A stretch of 55,195 nt of DNA from Lachnospiraceae bacterium (GTDB lineage Bacteria > Bacillota > Clostridia > Lachnospirales > Lachnospiraceae): contig JAGAOO010000068.1 in the NCBI GenBank assembly GCA_017623675.1, forward strand, positions 1 to 55,195, given 5' to 3'. The translations under genes and the position numbers were made by a program. Under the pieces are notes generated by a model, which did not search any database, was not told the origin of the DNA, and was given only the letters and a program-made list of their open reading frames with translations. Of the stretch, positions 8,858 through 18,780 are shown piece by piece (within the stretch, counting starts at the first letter, position 1; each line of letters starts with the position of its first letter).

Positions 8858-10522
8858 ATGAAGAATTATCAGAAGTATCAGCGAGGTTATTTTATGCCAC
8901 CGGTGGAATCTTTAAAATGGACCCACAAGGAGTATATTGATAAGGCACCAATGTGGTGTTCTGTGGATTTACGGGATGGTAATCAGGCATTGATTGTGCC
9001 AATGAGCTTAGAGGAAAAGGTAGAATTTTTCAAGATGCTGGTAAAAATCGGTTTCAAGGAAATTGAAGTTGGATTTCCGGCAGCTTCCGAAACAGAGTAT
9101 ACCTTCTTAAGAACCTTGATTGAAGAAGATTTAATTCCGGATGACGTAACGGTACAGGTGTTGACCCAGTCCAGAGAACATATCATTAAGAAAACCTTTG
9201 AAGCAGTACGGGGCTGTAAAAAGGCAGTCGTACATTTGTATAATTCCACCTCTCTTGCACAACGGGAGCAGGTGTTTAAGAAATCCAAGGAGGAAATTCT
9301 TGAAATTGCGGTTTCCGGGGCAAAGCTTTTGAAGCAGTTAGCAGAAGAGGATGGAGGCAACTTCCAGTTTGAGTATTCGCCGGAAAGCTTCACCGGTACG
9401 GAAGTAGAATATGCATTAGAGGTATGTAATGCAGTCATTGATGTATGGCAGCCTACACCGGAAAAGAAGGTGATTATCAACCTTCCTGCTACAGTTGAGA
9501 TGTCATTACCTCATGTATATGCAAGCCAGATTGAGTACATGAGTGAACATATGAACTGTAGGGAGAATGTGATTCTTTCTCTTCATCCGCATAATGACAG
9601 AGGTTGTGGTGTGGCAGATGCGGAACTTGGCTTACTTGCCGGCGCAGACCGAATTGAAGGAACCTTATTTGGTAACGGTGAACGTACCGGTAATGTAGAT
9701 ATTATTACCTTGGCAATGAACATGTTTACCCATGGTGTAGACCCACAGCTTGATTTAAGCAACATTCCGGAGTTAACAGAGCTTTATGAACGTGTTACCA
9801 GAATGCATGTATATGAGCGTTCACCATATACCGGACAATTGGTATTTGCAGCATTTTCCGGTTCTCATCAGGATGCCATTGCCAAGGGAATGAAATGGAA
9901 GGAAGAGCATAATTTAGACCATTGGAGTGTGCCATATCTTCCGTTAGACCCACAGGATGTTGGCAGAAAGTATGATGGAGATGTCATCCGTATTAACAGT
10001 CAGTCCGGTAAGGGTGGTATCGGATATCTCTTAGAGCAGAAATATGGCTTTGATCTTCCGCCAAAGATGCGAGAAGATTTGGGCTATGCCGTAAAAGATG
10101 TTTCCGACCATATGCACAAGGAGTTGGCACCGAATGAAGTGTTGGATATTTTCCAGAAGACATATGTGAATATTCCTTCTCCAATTGAGTTGTTAGAAGC
10201 ACACTTTACTCAGGGCGAACAGTTCACGGCAGAAATTACCATTAACATTCATGGTGCCAAGAAGGTATATCATGGTCGGGGAAATGGACGTTTGGATGCT
10301 ATTTCCAATGCAGTGAAGAAACATTTTGATATTCAGTTCTCTTTGATTTGCTATGAAGAGCATGCATTACAGGTAGGTTCCAATTCACAGGCGTGTGCCT
10401 ATGTGGGAATTCAGAAGGAAGATGGCAGTGTTTCCTGGGGAGCAGGAATTCAGAATGATATTATTGATGCATCTGCCTATGCTTTAATTAGTGCTATCAA
10501 CCGTTCCGGATTGGTAGAATAA
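8858..10522 (+). CDS. leuA: 2-isopropylmalate synthase (LeuA, long type)
   Basis: A 554-residue cytoplasmic enzyme that condenses acetyl-CoA with 2-oxoisovalerate, the first committed step of leucine synthesis. The TIM-barrel motif VDLRDGNQALIVPMS (about 36-50) carries the metal-binding Asp and the catalytic Arg; H243 and H245 in LHPHNDRG complete the metal site; GNGERTGNVD follows. The last 130 residues form the regulatory LeuA dimer domain (TAEITINIHG...). Length matches the long LeuA type. The start has an AAGGAGG site. Expression is controlled by the leucine T-box just upstream, a strong independent support for the assignment. No leuBCD genes follow. Confidence 0.96.
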   Translation: MKNYQKYQRGYFMPPVESLKWTHKEYIDKAPMWCSVDLRDGNQALIVPMSLEEKVEFFKMLVKIGFKEIEVGFPAASETEYTFLRTLIEEDLIPDDVTVQVLTQSREHIIKKTFEAVRGCKKAVVHLYNSTSLAQREQVFKKSKEEILEIAVSGAKLLKQLAEEDGGNFQFEYSPESFTGTEVEYALEVCNAVIDVWQPTPEKKVIINLPATVEMSLPHVYASQIEYMSEHMNCRENVILSLHPHNDRGCGVADAELGLLAGADRIEGTLFGNGERTGNVDIITLAMNMFTHGVDPQLDLSNIPELTELYERVTRMHVYERSPYTGQLVFAAFSGSHQDAIAKGMKWKEEHNLDHWSVPYLPLDPQDVGRKYDGDVIRINSQSGKGGIGYLLEQKYGFDLPPKMREDLGYAVKDVSDHMHKELAPNEVLDIFQKTYVNIPSPIELLEAHFTQGEQFTAEITINIHGAKKVYHGRGNGRLDAISNAVKKHFDIQFSLICYEEHALQVGSNSQACAYVGIQKEDGSVSWGAGIQNDIIDASAYALISAINRSGLVE

Positions 10523-10629
10523 GGTAGAAAACAGTTAAATTATCTGACATTTTTCTTTACGGAATACACATAAAATGGTATTCTATAACTAGCAAAAACA
10601 CTATCAATTTTGTATGGAGGAGCTATAGA

Positions 10630-11937
10630 ATGGGAAATTATTTTCAACCAGAGATTGAATGTGCGTCTCAGGAGCAGATTCGCGCATGGCAGGATGAACG
10701 CCTGGTAAAGCAAGTAAAGCATGTTTATGATAATGTGCAAATGTACAGAGAACGAATGGACGAAATGGGATTAAAGCCGGAAGACATTAAAGGAAGAGAA
10801 GATTTAAGTAAGCTTCCGTTTACTACGAAGGATGATTTAAGAGATCAGTATCCATATGGTTTACTGGCAATGCCATTAGAGGACTGTGTCCGTATTCAGT
10901 CTACCAGTGGAACCACAGGAAGACGTGTAGTTGCTTTTTATACACAGCATGATATTGATTTATGGGAAGAATGTTGTGCAAGAGCTATTGTAGCAGTAGG
11001 TGGTACGAAGGAAGACGTAGTGCATGTAAGCTATGGATATGGTTTATTTACCGGTGGTCCCGGTTTGAACGGCGGTTCTCATAAGTTGGGTTCCTTGACT
11101 CTGCCAATGTCCTCCGGTAATACAGACCGTCAGATTCAGTTCATGACCGATTTAGGTTCTACTATCCTTTGTTGTACACCATCCTATGCGGCATATCTGG
11201 CAGAATCCATTATTGAACGTGGATTACGGGATCAGATTCATTTAAAGGCCGGTATCTTTGGTGCAGAAGCATGGACAGAGGAAATGCGTCATGATATTGA
11301 GGAAAAGCTTGGAATTAAGGCATATGATATTTATGGATTGACGGAGATTTCCGGACCGGGTGTTTCTTTTGAGTGTGAAGCTCAGACCGGTATGCATATC
11401 AATGAAGACCATTTTATTGCAGAAGTTATCAATCCGATTACCGGTGAAGTTTTACCGGATGGAGAAAAGGGAGAACTGGTATTTACCAGTATTACCAAGG
11501 AAGCATTCCCATTACTGCGGTACCGTACCAGAGATATCTGTATTTTGAGTCATGAAAAATGTCCTTGTGGCAGAACGCATGTAAAGATGACGAAGCCGTT
11601 AGGACGTAGTGATGATATGTTGATTGTTAAGGGTGTTAATGTATTCCCTTCACAGATTGAGACTGTATTGTTGAATAAGGGATATCCTGCTAATTATCAG
11701 ATTATTGTTACCAGAGTGAATAATAGCGATAATCTGGAGGTTCAGGTAGAGATGACGCCGGAAATGTTCTCAGATTCTATTAGCGAGATTTCCGGAAAAG
11801 AGAAGGAATTGGTTGGTGCATTAAAGGCAATGCTGGGTATTTATGCAGATGTGAAGCTGGTAGCACCAAAAACCATTGCAAGAAGTGAAGGAAAAGCTGT
11901 CCGTGTCATTGATAAGCGGAATCTATATCAGGCATAA
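10630..11937 (+). CDS. Phenylacetate-CoA ligase family enzyme
   Basis: A 435-residue adenylate-forming enzyme of the PaaK family, which activates an aryl-acetate as an AMP ester and then forms the CoA thioester. The phosphate-binding loop STSGTTGRR is at residues 91-99, the adenine-contact motif YGLTEISGPG at about 237-246, and a late RYRTRD motif and GRSDDMLIVKGVNVFPSQIE hinge are present. The start has a GGAGG site. It is followed by an ACT-domain protein, a pairing often found in anaerobes that oxidise aromatic amino acids to aryl-acetyl-CoA, so the natural substrate may be phenylacetate, indoleacetate or a relative. Confidence 0.9.
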   Translation: MGNYFQPEIECASQEQIRAWQDERLVKQVKHVYDNVQMYRERMDEMGLKPEDIKGREDLSKLPFTTKDDLRDQYPYGLLAMPLEDCVRIQSTSGTTGRRVVAFYTQHDIDLWEECCARAIVAVGGTKEDVVHVSYGYGLFTGGPGLNGGSHKLGSLTLPMSSGNTDRQIQFMTDLGSTILCCTPSYAAYLAESIIERGLRDQIHLKAGIFGAEAWTEEMRHDIEEKLGIKAYDIYGLTEISGPGVSFECEAQTGMHINEDHFIAEVINPITGEVLPDGEKGELVFTSITKEAFPLLRYRTRDICILSHEKCPCGRTHVKMTKPLGRSDDMLIVKGVNVFPSQIETVLLNKGYPANYQIIVTRVNNSDNLEVQVEMTPEMFSDSISEISGKEKELVGALKAMLGIYADVKLVAPKTIARSEGKAVRVIDKRNLYQA

Positions 11938-11984
11938 GTGAACAGTGGTGAAGTAATTGGCTATAAGTGAAGGAGGTTATGGGT

Positions 11985-12407
11985 ATGACAGTGAAGCAAA
12001 TTTCTATTTTTGTTGAGAATAAAATTGGTAATTTGGCAGAGGTCACGAAGGTGTTGTCAGATGCAGGAGTCAGCCTGCATGCAATTTCGCTGGCTGATAC
12101 TAAGGATTTCGGTGTTCTTCGGGTGATTGTAGATGATTCTTATCTGGCAGCTACCACATTGAAGGAGCAGGGATATATCTTTTCAATTACTAAGGTATTA
12201 GCTGTGGCAATTAATGATGAACCGGGTGGCTTATATCGGATTTTGACCTTGCTGGAGGAAAGCAAGATTAATCTGGAGTATTTGTACGATATCAATACCA
12301 GAAAGAGTGATTATGCATATCTGATTTTCAAGGTTGGTAATGTAGAAGAAGCCATTGAAGTTCTGACAAAGAACAAGGTTCGCCTGCTGTGTCAGGAAGA
12401 TTTATAA
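11985..12407 (+). CDS. Tandem ACT-domain protein
   Basis: A 140-residue protein with two ACT modules, about residues 3-70 (QISIFVENKIGNLAEVTKVL) and 72-138 (AVAINDEPGGLYRILTLLEE). ACT domains bind amino acids and act as allosteric sensors. The ATG at 11985 is 8 bases from an AAGGAGG site; GTG at 11967 and ATG at 11979 are in frame but lie before or against that site. It has no enzyme domain of its own and probably senses an aromatic or branched-chain amino acid to modulate a partner, possibly the ligase encoded 47 bases upstream. Confidence 0.85.
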   Translation: MTVKQISIFVENKIGNLAEVTKVLSDAGVSLHAISLADTKDFGVLRVIVDDSYLAATTLKEQGYIFSITKVLAVAINDEPGGLYRILTLLEESKINLEYLYDINTRKSDYAYLIFKVGNVEEAIEVLTKNKVRLLCQEDL

Positions 12408-12464
12408 TCTGATGCAGGACACTTGTGACTTTAGTTATGAGATGAATGCGTAAAAGCAACATTT

Positions 12465-12512
12465 ATGCAATAGACAATTGATATTTTTTATCAATTGCCT
12501 ATTGCATTTTTT
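12465..12512 (+). terminator. Terminator after the ACT-domain gene
   Basis: ATGCAATAG-ACAATTGATA and its near-complement TATCAATTG-CCTATTGCAT form a long stem around a T-rich loop, followed by six T (12507-12512). Confidence 0.85.
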
Positions 12513-12587
12513 AAATTATGCTCACATAATAAAAATGAATTATGGTAAGAAATGCATACACTTTATATTGGATAAGAGGAATGAAAG

Positions 12588-14954
12588 ATGACATTAGATA
12601 AATTGGAAATAGGCAAAGATGCTGTTATAGAGGCTGTGAACTGTGAGTCACCTTCCCTTCGGAAGCACATATTGGATATGGGCTTAACACCGAATACGGA
12701 GGTGACTTTAGTTAAAATTGCACCAATGGGAGATCCGTTGGAACTGCGGGTACGGGGATATGAATTAACCTTACGAAAAGAGGATGCAGCCAATATCGTA
12801 TTAAAAGATATTCATGATGCTCATGCTTATGAACGCAAGAATTCTCAGGCGGCAGAATTATCCCATCCGGGTGTGGGAGAAACGGATACCTTAAAAAGAA
12901 AGGTATACAATACACAGGTGAGGGGAGAGGAAATACCGGAAGGTGAGGCGATTACCTTTGCTCTGGCAGGTAATCAGAATTGTGGTAAGACAACACTGTT
13001 TAATCAGTTAACAGGTTCCAAACAGCATGTTGGAAACTTTCCCGGAGTTACGGTGGAACGTAAGGATGGAGTAATTCGCAATCATCCTGAGGCAACGGTT
13101 GTGGATTTGCCGGGAATCTATTCCCTGTCTCCGTACACCAGTGAAGAGATTGTGACCAGAGAATTTCTGCTGAATGACCGGCCTAGGGGAATTATCAATA
13201 TATTGGATGCTACGAATATTGAACGGAATCTGTATCTGACCATGCAATTGATAGAATTGGATATTCCGATGGTACTGGCACTGAATATGATGGATGAGGT
13301 GAGGGAAAACGGTGGAACCATCCGTGTCAACGAATTAGAGGCAGCCCTTGGCATACCGGTAGTGCCAATATCAGCGGCAAAGAATGAGGGTATCGAGGAA
13401 TTGGTAGACCATGCCATTCATGTTGCCAGATATCGGGAGCGTCCGGGACGGTTGGATTTTTGTGATGCAGAAGGCAGAGATGATGGTGCGATGCATCGTT
13501 GTATCCATGCCATTATTCATTTGATTGAAGACCATGCTTTAAAATATAAGATTCCAAGGCGATTTGCGGCAACCAAGCTGGTAGAAGGAGATCAACTAAT
13601 TCTGGAAGCTTTACATCTGGATGACAACGAGAAGGAAACCTTAGAGCATATCATCACACAGATGGAAGAGGAAAGTGGAAAAGACCGTCTGGCAGCCTTG
13701 GCAGATACAAGATTCCAATTCATTGAGGAGCTTTGTCAGGAAACAGTGGTAAAGCCGAACGAAAGCAAAGAACATCTTCGAAGTATTAAGATGGATCGGT
13801 TGCTGACGGGAAAGTATACCGCATTTCCTATGTTTATCTGTATTATGGCATTGATATTTTACCTGACCTTTGGGGTGATTGGAAAATATCTGACAGAGTG
13901 GCTGGAATTAGGCATTGAGTGGTTTACGAATATTTGCGATAAAGGGCTGACCTTATATGGAATCAATCCTGTGGTACACTCTCTTGTAATAGATGGAATT
14001 TTTGCGGGAGTAGGTAGTGTGCTTGGTATTCTGCCGACCATTGTGGTGTTATTTTTCTTTCTGTCTATATTGGAAGATAGTGGTTATATGGCAAGAGTGG
14101 CGTTCGTTATGGATAAGCCATTAAGAAAGATAGGCTTGTCCGGACGAAGTTTTGTACCAATGCTTATGGGCTTTGGCTGTTCCGTTCCTGCGATTATGGC
14201 AACCCGTACCCTTCCTTCGGACCGGGACCGGAAAATGACCATTTTACTTACCCCGTTCATGAGCTGCTCTGCAAAATTGCCGATTTATACCTTATTTGCT
14301 GCGGTATTTTTTCCAAAACATGCAGCTTTGGTTATGATTGGTTTATATCTGGCCGGTATTGTAATGGGAATGTTGTTTGCCATTATCATGCAGGGAACAA
14401 AATTCAAGGGAGCACCGGTACCCTTTGTTATGGAACTGCCGAATTACCGGTTTCCAAGTCCGAAAAGTGTTCTGCGCCTGATTGGAGAGAAGGCAAAGGA
14501 TTTCATCACTAGAGCTTTTACAGTGATTTTTCTGGCATCGGTAATTATCTGGTTCTTGCAGACCTTTGATACCCGTCTGAATGTTGTGACGGATTCTTCC
14601 CAAAGCCTGTTGGCAATGATTGGCGGTTTGATTGCACCGGTACTGGCACCTTTAGGATTGGGCGACTGGCGGATTTTGACGGCTTTGATTACAGGCTTTA
14701 CTGCCAAGGAAAGTGTAGTCAGTACCTTGAATGTGTTATTGGCAGGACAGCCGTTAGATACTTTGTTTACACCGTTTACGGCTGTTATCTTTTTGGTGTT
14801 CTCTCTGTTGTATACCCCGTGTGTTGCGGCAATTGCAGCGGTTCGGAGAGAAATGGGAACGAAAAATGCAGTTCTGGTTGTATTGATGCAGTGTGGGATT
14901 GCCTGGCTGGTATGTTTCATTATTCGTCTGGTTGGCATGGCGTTTGGCTTATAA
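12588..14954 (+). CDS. feoB: Ferrous iron transporter, FeoA-FeoB fusion
   Basis: A 788-residue inner-membrane Fe(II) transporter. Residues 1-75 form a FeoA-like SH3 domain (RKHILDMGLTPNTEV), joined by a linker to the FeoB G domain: G1 GNQNCGKTT (128-136), G3 DLPG (173-176), G4 NMMD (233-236). The membrane domain follows from about residue 405, with the Gly-rich and Cys-containing GFGCSVPAIMATR and LTPFMSCSAKLPIY segments thought to line the iron path. FeoA is normally a separate gene; fusion occurs in several anaerobes. G1 has Gln where Pro is common (GNPNCGK). No Fur-like site is obvious upstream. Confidence 0.95.
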   Translation: MTLDKLEIGKDAVIEAVNCESPSLRKHILDMGLTPNTEVTLVKIAPMGDPLELRVRGYELTLRKEDAANIVLKDIHDAHAYERKNSQAAELSHPGVGETDTLKRKVYNTQVRGEEIPEGEAITFALAGNQNCGKTTLFNQLTGSKQHVGNFPGVTVERKDGVIRNHPEATVVDLPGIYSLSPYTSEEIVTREFLLNDRPRGIINILDATNIERNLYLTMQLIELDIPMVLALNMMDEVRENGGTIRVNELEAALGIPVVPISAAKNEGIEELVDHAIHVARYRERPGRLDFCDAEGRDDGAMHRCIHAIIHLIEDHALKYKIPRRFAATKLVEGDQLILEALHLDDNEKETLEHIITQMEEESGKDRLAALADTRFQFIEELCQETVVKPNESKEHLRSIKMDRLLTGKYTAFPMFICIMALIFYLTFGVIGKYLTEWLELGIEWFTNICDKGLTLYGINPVVHSLVIDGIFAGVGSVLGILPTIVVLFFFLSILEDSGYMARVAFVMDKPLRKIGLSGRSFVPMLMGFGCSVPAIMATRTLPSDRDRKMTILLTPFMSCSAKLPIYTLFAAVFFPKHAALVMIGLYLAGIVMGMLFAIIMQGTKFKGAPVPFVMELPNYRFPSPKSVLRLIGEKAKDFITRAFTVIFLASVIIWFLQTFDTRLNVVTDSSQSLLAMIGGLIAPVLAPLGLGDWRILTALITGFTAKESVVSTLNVLLAGQPLDTLFTPFTAVIFLVFSLLYTPCVAAIAAVRREMGTKNAVLVVLMQCGIAWLVCFIIRLVGMAFGL

Positions 14955-14994
14955 AGCTTTTGTTTTACAGACTATGATTTTCATATGCAAATGA

Positions 14995-15023
14995 TTGACG
15001 GACAATAGGGATATTGCTATACT
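14995..15023 (+). promoter_or_regulatory. Promoter of the AIM24-like gene
   Basis: TTGACG (14995-15000), 17-base spacer, TATACT (15018-15023). Confidence 0.75.
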
Positions 15024-15115
15024 AAATGTGTTAGGTTTTCTGAGAATATTGGCATAATGCAGATAGTACAGAATATCTATAAATGAGGAAACAGGAGTAA
15101 AAAAGGAGGAAAAAT

Positions 15116-15793
15116 ATGAAATACGAAGTATGGGGCAGTATGATGCCGGCAGTTACCATTGGATTAGAAGCAGGAGAAAGCATTTATACCCAGTCTGGTG
15201 GTATGAGCTGGATGACTGACCAGATGGAAATGACAACCAATATGCAAGGTGGACTTGGAAGAGGAATCGGGCGTATGTTTGGTGGTGAATCTTTGTTTAT
15301 GGCAACATATACAGCAAAGGCACCAAATCAGCAGATTACATTAGCAAGTTCCGTGCCGGGTGAAATCAAGATTTTTGAACTGAGACCGGGATATGATATT
15401 ATTGCACAGAAGGGAGCATTTTTGTGTGCGACTCCAGGTGTAGAATTAAAAGCATTTGTAACCAATGTAAAAGGTGGACTTTTTGGTGGTGAAGGATTTG
15501 TTCTTCAGCATTATACCGGACAAGGATTAGTTTTTTGTGAATTGGATGGAGCTGTTCGTGAAGTGACATTAGCAGCAGGGGAAAAGTTGGTAATTGATAC
15601 CGGTAATGTAGCAGCTTGGGAAGCTTCGGTTACATATAATTCCCAGATGGTCAAAGGCTTTAAGAATGTACTGTTTGGTGGAGAAGGTTTGTTCTTAACC
15701 ACCTTAACCGGTCCGGGTAAAGTATGGCTGCAGACAATGTCAGTTTCTGAATTGGCAAAGCGGTTAATTCCATATATGCCTGCAAGAGGTTAA
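15116..15793 (+). CDS. AIM24 family (TIGR00266-type) protein
   Basis: A 225-residue soluble protein built from repeated beta-strand units: the pattern GGEGLF/GGESLF/GGEGFV followed by an aromatic-rich strand occurs three times (about residues 56-61, 125-130 and 191-196). This is typical of the AIM24 family, which folds as a stacked beta-sandwich. Bacterial members have no agreed biochemical role. It has its own promoter, an AAGGAGG site and its own terminator, so it is probably transcribed alone. I am confident of the family, not of the function. Confidence 0.85.
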   Translation: MKYEVWGSMMPAVTIGLEAGESIYTQSGGMSWMTDQMEMTTNMQGGLGRGIGRMFGGESLFMATYTAKAPNQQITLASSVPGEIKIFELRPGYDIIAQKGAFLCATPGVELKAFVTNVKGGLFGGEGFVLQHYTGQGLVFCELDGAVREVTLAAGEKLVIDTGNVAAWEASVTYNSQMVKGFKNVLFGGEGLFLTTLTGPGKVWLQTMSVSELAKRLIPYMPARG

Positions 15794-15807
15794 TCGATTA
15801 TAAAGGA

Positions 15808-15850
15808 ATGTCTGGATTTCATGGTTGACTGTGAGATTCAGGCATTTTTT
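15808..15850 (+). terminator. Terminator after the AIM24-like gene
   Basis: ATGTCTGGAT (15808-15817) pairs with ATTCAGGCAT (15836-15845) over 10 bp including two G-U pairs, then a run of six T. Confidence 0.8.
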
Positions 15851-15907
15851 AATTTATGAAAAAATCATTACTTATCGTAGTATTTTGTTTCTTTTTTTGC
15901 AAGAAAG

Positions 15908-15916
15908 TGCTATAAT
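15908..15916 (+). promoter_or_regulatory. Extended -10 promoter of the sulfation operon
   Basis: TGC followed directly by TATAAT (15911-15916) forms an extended -10 element; no good -35 box lies at the right distance. Transcription would start near 15923, about 90 bases before cysD. Confidence 0.6.
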
Positions 15917-16013
15917 CACTTGGAGTGTATTATGAGACGAAGATATGTAGTGTATACATAAGTCATAAACCATTGAAAAATGTCAGATTATTAAGAATTT
16001 GAGGTACAGGTTC

Positions 16014-16913
16014 ATGAAAACATTATCCCATCTGGATAAACTGGAAGCAGAAGCAATTTATATTATTCGGGAGGTTGCAGCAGAATGTGAAAAGCCGGTG
16101 ATGCTGTATTCCATTGGTAAGGACAGTTCGGTTATGTTGCATTTGGCAATGAAAGCCTTCTATCCGGAAAAACCACCATTTCCATTTATGCACATTGATA
16201 CGACATGGAAATTCCGGGAAATGACGGAATTTCGTGACCGGAAAGCAAAGGAACTGGGAATTGATATGATTGTTTATACCAATGAAGAAGGTGTAAAAGC
16301 AGGAATTAATCCCTTTGACCATGGTTCCTCTTATACGGATATTATGAAAACCCAGGCATTAAAGCAGGGCTTGAATAAATATGGATTCACAGCGGCCTTT
16401 GGCGGAGGACGAAGAGATGAAGAGAAGTCCAGAGCAAAGGAACGGATTTTCTCATTCCGTAATGCTGAGCATGCATGGGACCCGAAGAATCAGAGACCGG
16501 AGATGTGGAAGCTTTATAATACCCAGATTCAAAAGGGAGAAAGTATGCGGGTGTTCCCGTTATCAAACTGGACGGAAAATGATATTTGGCAGTACATATT
16601 GCGTGAAAGAATTGATATTGTATCTCTGTACTTTGCGGCAGAACGGCCGGTGGTTTACCGGGACGGCAACATCATTATGGTAGATGATGACAGAATGCGT
16701 CTGTTACCGGGAGAAGAGGTACAGATGAAAAAAGTTCGGTTCCGTACCCTTGGCTGCTATCCATTAACCGGTGGTGTGGAATCGGATGCAGATACCTTGG
16801 AGGCAATTGTAGAGGAAACTCTGGGAGCAGTGAATTCAGAACGAACCAGCCGGGTAATTGACCACGAAGGGGCCGGCAGCATGGAGCGTAGAAAAAGGGA
16901 AGGATATTTTTAA
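16014..16913 (+). CDS. cysD: Sulfate adenylyltransferase subunit 2 (CysD)
   Basis: A 299-residue cytoplasmic subunit of ATP sulfurylase, which forms adenosine 5'-phosphosulfate (APS) from ATP and sulfate. The ATP-pyrophosphatase loop [10 protein letters not shown] (33-42) is near the N-terminus, followed by [10 protein letters not shown], a [14 protein letters not shown] stretch and the [10 protein letters not shown] motif; all match CysD rather than PAPS reductase. The ATG at 16014 follows a GAGG site; an in-frame TTG at 15999 is less likely. It is the first gene of an apparent operon and is separated from cysNC by one base. The enzyme needs the GTPase subunit encoded next. Confidence 0.95.
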   Translation: MKTLSHLDKLEAEAIYIIREVAAECEKPVMLYSIGKDSSVMLHLAMKAFYPEKPPFPFMHIDTTWKFREMTEFRDRKAKELGIDMIVYTNEEGVKAGINPFDHGSSYTDIMKTQALKQGLNKYGFTAAFGGGRRDEEKSRAKERIFSFRNAEHAWDPKNQRPEMWKLYNTQIQKGESMRVFPLSNWTENDIWQYILRERIDIVSLYFAAERPVVYRDGNIIMVDDDRMRLLPGEEVQMKKVRFRTLGCYPLTGGVESDADTLEAIVEETLGAVNSERTSRVIDHEGAGSMERRKREGYF

Positions 16914-16914
16914 G

Positions 16915-18738
16915 ATGAAAGAATTATTGAAGTTTATCACCTGCGGAAGTGTAGATGATGGAAAATCAACATTAATCGGACATATGCTTTACGATTCTAA
17001 GCTGTTATTTGCTGATCAGGAACGGGCACTGGAATTGGAGAGCAAGGTTGGAAGTACCGATGGAAGTCTGGATTATTCTTTGTTATTAGACGGCTTGATG
17101 GCAGAACGGGAACAGGGTATTACCATAGATGTGGCATATCGTTATTTTACTACCTCTAAGAGAAGCTTTATTGTAGCAGATACGCCGGGACATGAGGAAT
17201 ATACCAGAAATATGGCAGTAGGTGCTTCTTTTGCAGATGTAGCAGTGATTCTGTTAGATGCAACGAAAGGTGTGTTGGTGCAGACCAGACGGCATACCAG
17301 AATCTGTTCCCTTATGGGTATTCGTGATTTTGTATTTATTGTAAATAAAATGGATTTGGCAGGATATACGGAAGAAACCTTCCGGAGTATCAAAAAGGAA
17401 TTGGAGCAGTTTATTCAGAATTTTCCATATCACAGTATGACAGTAATTCCGGTTTCTGCAACGATAGGAGATAATATTACGAATCCATCGGAAACTATGA
17501 ATTGGTATCAGGGACCGACCCTGTTGGCTTACTTAGAGGATTTAGAGTTGACCTCCAAGAGCAGTGAAGAAGATTTCATTCTGCCGATACAGCGGGTCAG
17601 CCGTCCAAATCATACCTTCCGTGGTTTTCAAGGACAGGTAGAAGCAGGAAGTCTGCGGCTTGGGGATACAGTTACCGTATATCCAAGCGGAGAGCAGGCA
17701 GCAGTTTCCCGTTTGCTGGCAGCAGGAGAAGAGACAGAAGAAATCGTTGAAGGACAGCCGGTAACCGTATGTCTGGATAAAGAAATTGACTGTTCCAGAG
17801 GCTGTGTCATGGTAAAAGGACGAACACCGGAAGTTGGCAACATGTTCCGGGTAACCATGCTTTGGATGGATGATGTTCCTCTGGTAGAAGGAAAAGAGTA
17901 CATGTTAAAGCTGGGAACGAAAAAAATACCGGCACGAATTGTTAAAATAGAGTATAAGATTGATGTAAATACCGGAGAACAGATACCGGTTACACAGGTG
18001 GAGAAGAACGGAATTGTAGTTTGCAGTGTGTTAACTACAGAAAAGATTGTATTTCGTAAATTTTCGGAAAATGAAGCTTTGGGTGGCCTGATTCTGATTG
18101 ATCGTATTACCAACATGACTTCTGCCTGTGGTGTCATTGAACAGGCATTGAAGCATTTCGATAATCTGACCTGGCAGGATTCCGATGTAACCAAGGAAAT
18201 ACGGGAAAAACGGTTAGGACAGAAGGCAGCAACTCTCTGGTTCACCGGTCTTTCCGGTTCCGGAAAATCAACCCTTGCCAATGCATTGGAGATTCAATTA
18301 ACTGCCATAGGTAAGCACACCATGTTGTTGGATGGTGATAATATCCGCATGGGTCTGAATCGGGACTTAGGCTTTTCGGATGAAGACCGGACAGAGAATA
18401 TTCGGCGGATTGCTGAGGTGGCTAAGCTGATGAATGATGCCGGATTGATAGTGCTTACCTCGTTTATATCACCATTTAAGCAGGATAGAGAACTGGCACG
18501 CTCTATTATTGGTGAGGATTTCGTGGAAATCTATGTAAATACACCGTTAGAAGAGTGTGAACGTCGAGATGTGAAGGGCTTATATAAGAAGGCGAGAAAA
18601 GGCGAGATTCCGGTATTTACCGGAATATCAAGTCCATATGAAGCACCGGAGCAACCGGAAATTCAGATAGACACCAGCAAGTGTTCGGTTGAGGAAGCAA
18701 TGGAACAAGTTATGAAAGCCTTAAAGGACTATATGTAA
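16915..18738 (+). CDS. cysN: Sulfate adenylyltransferase subunit 1 / APS kinase fusion (CysNC)
   Basis: A 607-residue bifunctional protein. Residues 1-430 are an EF-Tu-like GTPase: G1 GSVDDGKS (11-18), G3 DTPGHE (89-94), G4 NKMD (144-147). It drives APS synthesis with CysD. Residues 441-607 are APS kinase: Walker [10 protein letters not shown] (445-453), [16 protein letters not shown] and the FISPF loop. The kinase phosphorylates APS to PAPS, the universal sulfuryl donor. The fused gene therefore carries sulfate all the way to PAPS. The ATG at 16915 is preferred to the GTG-type start at 16858 because a GGGAAGGA site precedes it. Confidence 0.95.
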   Translation: MKELLKFITCGSVDDGKSTLIGHMLYDSKLLFADQERALELESKVGSTDGSLDYSLLLDGLMAEREQGITIDVAYRYFTTSKRSFIVADTPGHEEYTRNMAVGASFADVAVILLDATKGVLVQTRRHTRICSLMGIRDFVFIVNKMDLAGYTEETFRSIKKELEQFIQNFPYHSMTVIPVSATIGDNITNPSETMNWYQGPTLLAYLEDLELTSKSSEEDFILPIQRVSRPNHTFRGFQGQVEAGSLRLGDTVTVYPSGEQAAVSRLLAAGEETEEIVEGQPVTVCLDKEIDCSRGCVMVKGRTPEVGNMFRVTMLWMDDVPLVEGKEYMLKLGTKKIPARIVKIEYKIDVNTGEQIPVTQVEKNGIVVCSVLTTEKIVFRKFSENEALGGLILIDRITNMTSACGVIEQALKHFDNLTWQDSDVTKEIREKRLGQKAATLWFTGLSGSGKSTLANALEIQLTAIGKHTMLLDGDNIRMGLNRDLGFSDEDRTENIRRIAEVAKLMNDAGLIVLTSFISPFKQDRELARSIIGEDFVEIYVNTPLEECERRDVKGLYKKARKGEIPVFTGISSPYEAPEQPEIQIDTSKCSVEEAMEQVMKALKDYM

Positions 18739-18780
18739 GTATTTCTATCATTCATAGATTGATTTGTGTAAATAGAGGAT

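Noticed and set aside
17628-18281. Long antisense frame inside cysNC
   Set aside because: It lies opposite the conserved GTPase-kinase junction, lacks a start signal and resembles no family.
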